Source: CAZIDL01 sp964537825 (GTDB taxonomy: Bacteria; Bacteroidota; Bacteroidia; Flavobacteriales_D; CAYVSK01). Taken from it: a stretch of 36,369 bases of DNA. Position 1 is the stretch's first letter, and every line of letters begins with the position of its first letter. Below are positions 29,571-36,369 of this stretch, one piece after another. The notes under the pieces are model-generated. The model was not told the origin of the DNA. It made no database searches and was given only the letters and a program-made list of their open reading frames with translations. A program made the position numbers and the translations under genes. The DNA lies in assembly GCA_964537825.1 (NCBI GenBank), contig CAZIDL010000022.1, positions 1 to 36,369 of the forward strand. Reading direction: 5' to 3'.

Positions 29571-32500
29571 TTATTCCCCGGCTTTAGGCAATTCCAGACG
29601 GATAACGGTCCCGTCGTCCGAGCTGGAGGCGACTTGTATCCAACCTCCGCTCATCTCCACGATCTTCTTGGCCATAGCAAGGCCGAGGCCACTCCCCCTT
29701 CCCCTCGTACTGAAATTCGGCTCGAAGATCTTCTCCTGGAGCTCTTCGGAGATGCCGGTGCCATTATCCGCAACGCTCACAGCCCATCGCTCCCCAGCAT
29801 CTTCGATCGATACCCTGACCTTGGCCTTCCGATCCTCCGGAACAGCCTCGACCGCATTGCTCAGAAGGTTCGTGAAGACGCGACCGAGTTGGTCTCTGTC
29901 CGCAAGCACGAGCGCTTTTCCTTGAGATCCCTTCTCAAGTTCGATATCAAGATCGGGCGAATCCTCGTAAAGAGCGATGATGTTACGGACCGTGGCTTCC
30001 AGATCCACTTCTTCCTCCTCAGCTTTCGGCATCTCGGCAAAGTGAGAGAATTCGCTCGCGATCCGCGAGAGGGCGTCGATCCGTTCGATCAATCGGTCAG
30101 CGGTCTTACTGAGAGCCTCGGGATCCATCCCCTTGCCCGAACGTTTCAATTGTTGGAGCTGGAGTCGCATCGGGGTGAGCGGATTCTTGATCTCGTGGGC
30201 CACCTGTTTGGCCATTTCCCTCCAGGCACTCTCACGCTCCGAACGGGCTAACGCGTCAGCCTTCTGCTCCAACTCAGCTACTTTGCGGTTGTATTCCTCA
30301 ACGAGCTCCCCGATCTCATCATTCCCCCGGTATTCGAGAGGGTCATTGGAAGCACGAAGATCGATCTGCGACAAACTCTCCTGAAGCCTTCGGAGCGGCC
30401 GGGTCACCCAACTCGATATAAAGAGGGCGGATACCAAACTGAGGGCGAACAGGAGAACGAAGATATTGAGGATCGCGACAAAGAAACCTGAAAGCTCCTG
30501 TTCGAGCTCGTTCTGCTTTGCAAAATAAGGGAGGTTCAAATAGGCGAGCAATTCCCCTTCATCATTGGAAAGGGGCATATAGGCCGATAAATAATCCATC
30601 CGTCCGATGCGCTCCTTCTGGACGAACTCGCTCTTTTTTTCCTTTCGCAGGGCTTTATAAGCTGCCGGATGGATGAAGCGTCCCAACAGCCCCTCTTTAA
30701 AGACCTTATCGCGGGAGGTTGCGAACAATCGTCCCTGTGGACCGTACAAGTTGATGTCGGTGAAAAAGACATTGGAAAGCTCCGATAGGGCATGTTCCGT
30801 ATAACCCTTGACGGACGGGCGAAGCCGGGGATCCCTTCCGATCTTGTTATCGAGTTCGAGCAAGACGGAGCGGGCCTTTTCCAGTATCTGCTGTTCGTTC
30901 TTGGATCGGTACTGCTCGATGACGTAGGACCTTGTGACGAGCGCAAAAATGAGGACTGAAGCTAGCGTGATCCCCACCATGAGCAGCCTTACCTTGCCTT
31001 TCAGGCTGAGCTGCCATTCGCCCATCCCTTTGGAAAGATCCTTTAAAGCAACAAAGCCGAGGAGAAGAACACTAAAGAAGATGAAAAGATAAGAGAAGGT
31101 CGTTGCCTTCGCCAGGAATCCCTCCGCAGGTCGACTCAGCACGATCGCGTTATTACCGCTGGTCCGGTAGAAGAGGTGCAGGTAATCACCCGCTTGAAGC
31201 CAGGTGCGCTCTCCCTTCAGGCCATCGTAAGCATCCAGGTCCCTCCGATAGGAATAGGACCCTGCCCGGTCCACCAAACGTCCTTCGAGAAAACGTGCAT
31301 AAGAATAATCGCGGAGTTCCTGCATCATTTCGCTCCCCTCCCGGAGAAGCAAGGCCGGAAAACCTAATTCCCGCGGAATTTGCCGCGACATCAATTCCAG
31401 GTAGAATTTGGCCCCATTCAGAAGCGGGATCTGTGCCACGTAATTGACCAGATCGGGGGAACGATGGACGTAATAGAGGTGATCGCTAAGTTCGGTCGGG
31501 GAACCCTGCTCCTTCATAAGCCGGAGCAATTCCCGCTCACTTCGGGAACTTTGATCGTTCAAGCGAAGGACGAAACGTCCCTTTTGATCGAAGAGATAGC
31601 CATTGATCCGGTATTCGTTCCAATATCCCCTGAAGTGATCCCGCTCGAGTTTCTGCAGGAGCCGTTCAGCGGATACCGTCCCGCGAAGTGCCTTGATCAA
31701 AGTGGTATCATTCGCCAAACGGTCTTCCAATCCGTCGAATCGCAGATCGGTCACAGGGTCCTCGTCATCAGCGAGTTTTTCAGCAAGGACCGCTCGGTTC
31801 TGTTTTTCCTTGTAGGAACTGTAAAAAGAGAACACGGAAGCACTGAAGAAGGCGAAAACGGCGAGGATGCCGATCGCCTGAGGGAAAGCGTAGCGCCCGC
31901 CTCTCCTGTAATGGACCCAGGACATGGCGAGCATAACGGCCAGGGGCAATAAAGCCCGGATCCGGTCGATCCCTAATAGGGGAGCAAAAACTGCGATCCC
32001 CACAGCGGTTGCAAGGAGAACATAAAGGATCATCATTCTCCTCCCGCCTGTCAGAATGAAAATAAGATCCCCGAGCAGATAAAAGGAAAAAAGGAGGGAT
32101 CCTACAGCCAATAGGCCAATAAGGCTGTAGATAGAAAGCTGAAAGGGTTGGTTGAGATCGAAGAAGATGTTGGAGTTCTCGACGGCCCCACGGATCAGTT
32201 CCACGCTCCAAAGGCCGAACCCAACGGTCAACAGGGTGGTCGGAAAGATCCATAAGACCGCCCGTGAAAAGCCTGTGGGAAAACGATAAGGCTTGCAACG
32301 ATGCTGGATGAGGAAAGCCATAAAAAGCAAGAGGACCGCGTTGATCATCAGATCTCCAAGGGTGGGAAAGCGGTCCGAAGCAGCATACAAGGTCGGAGAA
32401 AAGAGCTCCGAACGTTGCCAGATACCGGGGAACTGATTCATCAGCGTGAACTCCCGCAACAAGAAGAGCAGCAATGCTATGGTAGGGAGGAGGATCGCAG

Positions 32501-33206
32501 GCGAAAGGTGCTTGGAAAACCATCCTTCCGCTCTGAAAAGGAAGGTCAGAAAGCTCAGGATCCCAACTATATTGAGAAGGACCGCAGCCCAAAAGGCAGC
32601 AGCGCTCAATTGCTTTTCTTCCGGATAAGCGATCTGGAAAAGCGGCTTCCTGGAATCGACCCGGACCGGATAGAGTCCCTTTCCTTCTTTGGAAGTATCG
32701 CGTACGATACCAGCCGAGGAAGGCATTCCGGATCCGGAAAAGAAACGGTCCTTCAAATAGCGGTTCTCATATCGATGCTCCCTTTTGATCAGCGCCAAGC
32801 CGACATAACTCTTCCCTTCCTTTTCGCTGACCCTTCCGTAATACCATCCAGCCCCCCCTTTCACCAATGGAGAATGCCTGATCTTTTCCCGCAGATCTCC
32901 CGGATCCGGCAGCTCGTTGTTCGACCAGCGGATGAGCGAGTCCTGTTCATAGATAAGGTAGAGAAAGCCATCCCTCCCTTTTTGGTCCGGGAACTCCCAG
33001 GATGCCTCCTTTTCAACGCTATCTTTCAAGGCGCTCAAGCCCGCTTCCAACTCCCCCACACGTTCCTGGATCGCTCGTTCGAAACGGTGCACTTCAGCCT
33101 TAGGATCTGGGCGGTCCCATCCGAGCGCTTCGATCAAATAGGGCGTTCCGATGCCGAGAAGGGCAAGGAAAAAAGGGAGAGCTATGGAACGGAATGAGGT
33201 ACGCAC
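29571..33206 (-). CDS. Large NtrY-like membrane sensor histidine kinase
   Basis: A 1211-residue inner-membrane two-component kinase. Residue 1-25 is a signal/anchor helix, followed by a first extracytoplasmic part (to about 200), a block of about eight membrane helices (210-460), a second extracytoplasmic part, two more helices around 740-800, a third sensor part and a last helix (about 907-933). The cytoplasmic end is HAMP (about 934-985), HisKA with the phospho-acceptor His1004 in VAHEIKNPLTP, and HATPase with the N box TNLLSNAVEAV, VADNGTGIS and GRGSGLGLAMAKKIV. The HEIKNPLTP box is typical of NtrY. The start is GTG 33206. No response regulator lies beside it. Confidence 0.88.
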   Translation of the reverse strand: MRTSFRSIALPFFLALLGIGTPYLIEALGWDRPDPKAEVHRFERAIQERVGELEAGLSALKDSVEKEASWEFPDQKGRDGFLYLIYEQDSLIRWSNNELPDPGDLREKIRHSPLVKGGAGWYYGRVSEKEGKSYVGLALIKREHRYENRYLKDRFFSGSGMPSSAGIVRDTSKEGKGLYPVRVDSRKPLFQIAYPEEKQLSAAAFWAAVLLNIVGILSFLTFLFRAEGWFSKHLSPAILLPTIALLLFLLREFTLMNQFPGIWQRSELFSPTLYAASDRFPTLGDLMINAVLLLFMAFLIQHRCKPYRFPTGFSRAVLWIFPTTLLTVGFGLWSVELIRGAVENSNIFFDLNQPFQLSIYSLIGLLAVGSLLFSFYLLGDLIFILTGGRRMMILYVLLATAVGIAVFAPLLGIDRIRALLPLAVMLAMSWVHYRRGGRYAFPQAIGILAVFAFFSASVFSFYSSYKEKQNRAVLAEKLADDEDPVTDLRFDGLEDRLANDTTLIKALRGTVSAERLLQKLERDHFRGYWNEYRINGYLFDQKGRFVLRLNDQSSRSERELLRLMKEQGSPTELSDHLYYVHRSPDLVNYVAQIPLLNGAKFYLELMSRQIPRELGFPALLLREGSEMMQELRDYSYARFLEGRLVDRAGSYSYRRDLDAYDGLKGERTWLQAGDYLHLFYRTSGNNAIVLSRPAEGFLAKATTFSYLFIFFSVLLLGFVALKDLSKGMGEWQLSLKGKVRLLMVGITLASVLIFALVTRSYVIEQYRSKNEQQILEKARSVLLELDNKIGRDPRLRPSVKGYTEHALSELSNVFFTDINLYGPQGRLFATSRDKVFKEGLLGRFIHPAAYKALRKEKKSEFVQKERIGRMDYLSAYMPLSNDEGELLAYLNLPYFAKQNELEQELSGFFVAILNIFVLLFALSLVSALFISSWVTRPLRRLQESLSQIDLRASNDPLEYRGNDEIGELVEEYNRKVAELEQKADALARSERESAWREMAKQVAHEIKNPLTPMRLQLQQLKRSGKGMDPEALSKTADRLIERIDALSRIASEFSHFAEMPKAEEEEVDLEATVRNIIALYEDSPDLDIELEKGSQGKALVLADRDQLGRVFTNLLSNAVEAVPEDRKAKVRVSIEDAGERWAVSVADNGTGISEELQEKIFEPNFSTRGRGSGLGLAMAKKIVEMSGGWIQVASSSDDGTVIRLELPKAGE

Positions 33207-33216
33207 AGAACCCTGC

Positions 33217-33224
33217 CAAAGGTA
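33217..33224 (-). promoter_or_regulatory. -7 promoter box of the sensor kinase gene
   Basis: On the minus strand TACCTTTG, identical to the box of the enoyl-CoA hydratase gene, ends 10 bases before the GTG start. The leader would be about 6 bases. No -33 TTTG is seen. Confidence 0.5.
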
Positions 33225-33260
33225 GGACGAGCATCTAAGTAATGGTCTTCATGTTCTTGG

Positions 33261-33485
33261 GTGGTATTCAGGAAAACGTTTTTATCCTCGTTGGATAAAA
33301 AAAGTGGGAAATCGAGCAAGAACTGGCTTTTGGACCTCCAGAACGTCGACCTTCCGAACGTCCCGAGCAATGAATTACAAAAGTTCGGATTCGACCGGTT
33401 TATGGAGGTCGGGAAAGGACAGTTCATCTTCGAGGCCTACGAGGACGAGAAGGACAAGAACATTCTGATCGGAGTGGATATGTAG
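33261..33485 (+). CDS. Possible small protein of 74 residues
   Basis: An open frame starting at GTG 33261 that I do not recognise. The middle and end (NWLLDLQNVDLPNVPSNELQ, then FEAYEDEKDKNILIGVDM) use many GAC, AAC, GTC, CTC and ATC codons, as real genes here do, which supports coding. Against it are the unusual GTG start, the strong hairpin at 33279-33301 within codons 7-14, no promoter match and the short length. It is divergent from the sensor kinase and convergent with the ALDH7 gene. It could be a remnant of a longer gene; a stop codon at 33240 closes the frame upstream. Confidence 0.35.
   Translation: MVFRKTFLSSLDKKSGKSSKNWLLDLQNVDLPNVPSNELQKFGFDRFMEVGKGQFIFEAYEDEKDKNILIGVDM
33279..33301. 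repeat. Perfect 9-bp hairpin upstream of the ALDH7 gene end
   Basis: TTTTTATCC-TCGTT-GGATAAAAA is a perfect 9-bp stem with a 5-base loop, continued by AA. It has T on the 5' arm and A on the 3' arm, so on neither strand does it end in a T tract as a terminator would. Its place between divergent transcripts suggests a regulatory site or a structured RNA. Confidence 0.5.
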
Positions 33486-33521
33486 GAATAGGAAGTAAAA
33501 CGGCAACCCCTATCGGAAGCC

Positions 33522-33547
33522 TTCCCAAGACTAGCTAGTACCGGGAA
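33522..33547. repeat. Nested hairpin with palindrome ACTAGCTAGT
   Basis: TTCCC (33522-33526) pairs with GGGAA (33543-33547) around the perfect 10-bp palindrome ACTAGCTAGT (33530-33539). It lies between the possible small gene and the ALDH7 stop at 33578, where a bidirectional terminator would be useful, but there is no T tract. Confidence 0.35.
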
Positions 33548-33577
33548 ATGCCAAGATCGACTTAAGGTCTTCCTTTT

Positions 33578-35149
33578 TCAAAGCTCGAACTTGATGCCCT
33601 GAGCGAGCGGCACGTCCTGGCTGTAATTGATCGTCGTGGTCTGCCGCCGCATGTAGATCTTCCAAGCGTCCGAGCCGGATTCACGGCCACCCCCGGTCGC
33701 TTTCTCACCGCCAAAGGCACCCCCGATCTCGGCCCCTGAGGTGCCGATGTTAACGTTCGCAATGCCGCAATCGGACCCTTCTTCCGAAAGGAAATGCTCC
33801 GCCTCACGAAGATGGGTGGTCATGATGGCGGAGGAGAGCCCTTGGATCACACCATTCTGTTTTTCGATGGCCTCGCCCATCGTCTTGTACTTCATGATGT
33901 AGAGGATAGGCGCGAAGGTCTCTTCTTGGACGATGTCCATCTCGTTCTCGGCCTCGGCGATCACCGGACGCACGTAGCAACCGGTCTCGTACCCTTCTCC
34001 TTCGAGCACGCCGCTATCGTTCAGGATCCGTCCTCCCTCTTCTTCGATCCGCTTGAGGGCGTTCTGGTACATCTCGACGGCATCCCGATCGATGAGCGGA
34101 CCGACGTGGTTGTTCTCATCGAGGGGGTTCCCGATATTGAGCTGCTTGTAGGCGTTGAGGAGCTTTTCTTTGACCTCCTCGTAGATGCTCTCGTGGATGA
34201 TCAGGCGACGGGTCGTGGTGCAGCGCTGACCAGCGGTGCCGACCGCTCCGAAGATCGCTCCGACGAGCGTCGATTCGAGGTCCGCGTGCTGGCTGATGAT
34301 GATGGCGTTGTTGCCGCCGAGCTCGAGGAGGGATTTTCCGAGCCGCTTGGCCACGTCCTGTCCGACCTGACGTCCCATTTCAATGGAACCGGTGGCGGAT
34401 ACGAGCGGGAGCCGCTCATCATTGGAGATGAACTGCCCTACGTCCTTAGCGCCGAGCACTAAGTTCGAGACCCCATCCGGCACATCGTTCCGGGCAAAGA
34501 CGTCCGAAGCGATCTTCTGACAGGCCAACGAAGTGATCGGGGTTTTGTCGGAAGGCTTCCAAACGGTCGTATCCCCACAGACCCAAGCGATCATCACGTT
34601 CCAGGCCCAAACGGCAACAGGGAAATTGAAGGCCGTGATCAAGCCGATCGGCCCGAGGGGTTGATAATGCTCATAAAGCCGATGATCGGGTCGCTCAGAC
34701 TGCATCGTAAAGCCGTAGAGCTGTTTGGCCTGACCGGTTGCAAAATCCGCGATGTCGATCATCTCCTGGACCTCCCCTTTGCCTTCCTGGAGGGATTTGC
34801 CCATTTCGTAGGAAACGATGGAGCCGAGCTCCTCTTTGTACTCCCGTAGGGCGACCCCCATTTGGCGGACCACTTCTCCACGATCCGGAGCGGGCCATTT
34901 GCGCCACTTCTTGAAAGCCTCCTGGGCCTTCTCCAGAACCTCGTCGTAATCTTCCCGGGAGGCGCTCCGGACTTCCCCGATCTTGGCCCCGTCGACGGGA
35001 GAAAAGGACTCGATGGGATCCCCTCTTCCTTGAAGGGCTTTTCCATTGGTCGAAACCCCGCTCTGAGGGTCTAGGCTTACGCCGATGGTCTCGAGGGCTT
35101 GTTTTACGTTCGGGTCGAGGGCGGCTTGGGTAGCGATGGATGACAACAT
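33578..35149 (-). CDS. amaB: ALDH7-family aldehyde dehydrogenase (aminoadipate-semialdehyde type)
   Basis: Oxidises alpha-aminoadipic semialdehyde (L-piperidine-6-carboxylate) to aminoadipate in lysine breakdown, in its best-known members. The 523-residue product shows ALDH7 traits: FNFPVAVWAWN for the cofactor site, general base Glu276 in LELGGNN, nucleophile Cys310 in GQRCTTTRRL, and the end GGEKATGGGRESGSDAWKIYMRR with LAQGIKFEL. The GQRCTTTRRL and ATGGGRESGSDAWK motifs are typical of antiquitin. No lysine-degradation neighbour is visible, so the in vivo substrate is inferred from family. ATG 35149 follows a TAAGTTTG promoter box by 29 bases. Confidence 0.92.
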   Translation of the reverse strand: MLSSIATQAALDPNVKQALETIGVSLDPQSGVSTNGKALQGRGDPIESFSPVDGAKIGEVRSASREDYDEVLEKAQEAFKKWRKWPAPDRGEVVRQMGVALREYKEELGSIVSYEMGKSLQEGKGEVQEMIDIADFATGQAKQLYGFTMQSERPDHRLYEHYQPLGPIGLITAFNFPVAVWAWNVMIAWVCGDTTVWKPSDKTPITSLACQKIASDVFARNDVPDGVSNLVLGAKDVGQFISNDERLPLVSATGSIEMGRQVGQDVAKRLGKSLLELGGNNAIIISQHADLESTLVGAIFGAVGTAGQRCTTTRRLIIHESIYEEVKEKLLNAYKQLNIGNPLDENNHVGPLIDRDAVEMYQNALKRIEEEGGRILNDSGVLEGEGYETGCYVRPVIAEAENEMDIVQEETFAPILYIMKYKTMGEAIEKQNGVIQGLSSAIMTTHLREAEHFLSEEGSDCGIANVNIGTSGAEIGGAFGGEKATGGGRESGSDAWKIYMRRQTTTINYSQDVPLAQGIKFEL

Positions 35150-35178
35150 GGTCGATCTTCTTTTTTCGGTCCTTTCTA

Positions 35179-35196
35179 CAAACTTAAGGATCCTTA
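35179..35196 (-). promoter_or_regulatory. -7 box of the ALDH7 gene with adjoining 12-bp palindrome
   Basis: On the minus strand TAAGTTTG (35186-35179) fits TAnnTTTG. The palindrome TAAGGATCCTTA (35185-35196) is perfect over 12 bp and overlaps the upstream edge of the box by two bases. Such a site inside the core promoter spacer would suit a repressor dimer. Confidence 0.5.
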
Positions 35197-35227
35197 TGGC
35201 CTTTGTGCGATCCGTGTCAAGGGTTCA

Positions 35228-36369
35228 CTACAGACGCAGACCGACAACGAGCACATCGTCGATCTGCTCCTGATCCCCCTTCCACTCCTGGAAGATCCTT
35301 TCGAGTTCAGCCTTTTGCTTTTCTGCATCAAGGGTGTAGAGTTCTGTTAAGGATCGTTTAAAGGGGCCGTACCGGAACTTCTTTCCTTTTGGGCCCCCGA
35401 ACTGATCGGCATACCCGTCGGAAAAGAGGTAGAGCATATCTCCTTTTTGAAGATAGACCGTTAGCGTGTTAAAAGGCTCCATTCCCTGTTCATCGTATCC
35501 TACTGGTCGAGGGTCCCCTTTGAACTCAACGCCATCGGGGATATTCTTGAACGGTTTGATCCGATCTTTGCTCCCCAGACCTGTCAGGTCTTCCTTGAAG
35601 CGGACCTCTGGAATAGCCTCACCGAGCCCTTCGCGGAGCACATAAAGAGGATTGTTGGCTCCAGCAAAGCTGACTTCCACATCATTCGCTCTTTCATCCA
35701 ATGGTACCCGAACGAGCGCCGCATCCATTCCGTCCTTGGCCGCACTTTCAGGATCCGACCCGCTCAGCTCACGGACCACGCGCTCACGAAGTTCAGTAAG
35801 GATCTCTCCGGGCAAAGGCGTCTTTTCCGTGTTCATGATCTCGTTGAGCTGCGAGATCCCCAACATGGACATAAAAGCTCCGGGAACGCCATGGCCTGTA
35901 CAGTCAACGGCGGCCAAATAGAGGTACCCCCGATGCTCCCGCATCCAGTAAAAATCACCGGATACCTTGGCTTGAGGTTGAAACAGGATGAAGAGCTCGT
36001 TCACTTCCGAGGAAAGCCGCTCACCGGATTGAAGCAGAGCTTGCTGGATCTTTTGAGCATAATCGATACTCTGGGTGATCTCGTGATGGGCTTCTTCGAC
36101 CTCTTCTTTCTGATAGGAGATCGTTCGGTTCGCTTCTTCAAGTTCTTCGTTCTTCTGCTCCAAGCTTTCTTTTTGTTCCTGGATCTCTTTTGTGCGATCC
36201 TCCACGATCTTTTCCAAACGCCTCTTCTGAGCACGAAGCCGCTGGCCGTTCAGCCAGACCAATAACCAGATAAAGCCCAGTCCAACTCCTGAGTAAACGA
36301 GATAAGCACTCCAGGTCCGATACCAAGGGGGTAGGATCCGGAACCGGTATTCGGCTACTTCACCCGTTA
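35228..36369 (-). CDS. SpoIIE-type phosphatase signalling protein, 5' end beyond the window
   Basis: The C-terminal 379 residues of a membrane signalling protein. An apparent start at TTG 36262 is false: the frame stays open to the window edge and upstream codons give TGEVAEYRFRILPPWYRTWS, the end of a Y_Y_Y domain, then a membrane helix (AYLVYSGVGLGFIWLLVWL). A coiled coil follows (KKRLEKIVEDRTKEIQ onwards, about 80 residues), then a PP2C/SpoIIE phosphatase with metal-binding Asp in AAVDCTGHGVPGAFMS, LFSDGYADQFGG and QIDDVLVVGLRL. Related proteins carry an N-terminal beta-propeller sensor (inferred). Likely target: a phospho-anti-sigma-antagonist-like protein, unseen here. Confidence 0.88.
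   Translation of the reverse strand, partial: TGEVAEYRFRILPPWYRTWSAYLVYSGVGLGFIWLLVWLNGQRLRAQKRRLEKIVEDRTKEIQEQKESLEQKNEELEEANRTISYQKEEVEEAHHEITQSIDYAQKIQQALLQSGERLSSEVNELFILFQPQAKVSGDFYWMREHRGYLYLAAVDCTGHGVPGAFMSMLGISQLNEIMNTEKTPLPGEILTELRERVVRELSGSDPESAAKDGMDAALVRVPLDERANDVEVSFAGANNPLYVLREGLGEAIPEVRFKEDLTGLGSKDRIKPFKNIPDGVEFKGDPRPVGYDEQGMEPFNTLTVYLQKGDMLYLFSDGYADQFGGPKGKKFRYGPFKRSLTELYTLDAEKQKAELERIFQEWKGDQEQIDDVLVVGLRL

Noticed and set aside
28951..29925. A 324-codon open frame on the plus strand
   Set aside because: It is antisense to the enoyl-CoA hydratase and the sensor kinase, both well supported, and looks like a shadow of their codons.
31780..32592. A 270-codon minus-strand frame inside the sensor kinase gene
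   Set aside because: It is an alternate frame of the membrane-helix block, whose own frame gives clear helices; no start signal or domain is visible.
1..36369. tRNA, rRNA, insertion sequence, prophage or attachment site
   Set aside because: No cloverleaf-like sequence, transposase or integrase frame, or long terminal repeats were seen on either strand; gene content is core-like and codon use even.

Overview
This window looks like a chromosomal segment of a marine-type Bacteroidota bacterium, probably a Flavobacteriales-like lineage (inference). The direct evidence is: many copies of the phylum-specific -7 promoter element TAnnTTTG in front of genes, one of them (rplU) with a matching -33 TTTG exactly 19 bases away; a type IX secretion C-terminal sorting domain; the order prs-rplY-pth; few Shine-Dalgarno sites; and a fused CrtYc/CrtYd-type lycopene cyclase. 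GC is moderate and the tetramer GATC is strikingly frequent. No mobile element, CRISPR array, rRNA or tRNA was seen.

Layout: 1-2236 (+) is a translation/nucleotide operon, prs-rplY-pth. 2354-5206 (+) is a large secreted PKD/repeat protein for type IX export. 5321-11698 (-) is a translation block: glyS with its own promoter; then serS, a coiled-coil lipoprotein and a secreted TPR protein as one operon; then rplU-rpmA with a near-perfect promoter and a strong terminator. 11821-15606 holds a small lipoprotein and an aldehyde dehydrogenase (+), then a pair of coupled outer-membrane barrel proteins and a small lipoprotein (-). 15666-19834 (+) carries lysC, a DUF3999-like membrane-anchored protein and an unusual Nramp-related transporter, meeting ruvB (-) tail to tail.

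21003-26650 (+) is a carotenoid and light-damage island: crtB, idi and a photolyase (each overlapping the next by ATGA), a terminator-like hairpin, then a peroxiredoxin-like protein, crtZ, crtY, a YkuK/DUF458 protein and an SRPBCC protein. CrtB makes phytoene, Idi supplies DMAPP, CrtY cyclises lycopene and CrtZ hydroxylates beta-carotene towards zeaxanthin; the phytoene desaturase is not in the window. The crtB promoter is spanned by a perfect 10-bp inverted repeat (TTTTGTTTAA-N16-TTAAACAAAA), and a degenerate relative of one arm lies before the SRPBCC gene. This looks like a regulator site, possibly light-responsive, although no regulator gene is present here.

26673-36369 (-) contains dut behind a Wzx-type flippase, an enoyl-CoA hydratase, a 1211-residue NtrY-like sensor kinase with no adjacent response regulator, an ALDH7-family dehydrogenase, and the 3' part of a Y_Y_Y/SpoIIE-phosphatase signalling protein that runs off the window end. 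A possible 74-codon gene sits on the plus strand at 33261.
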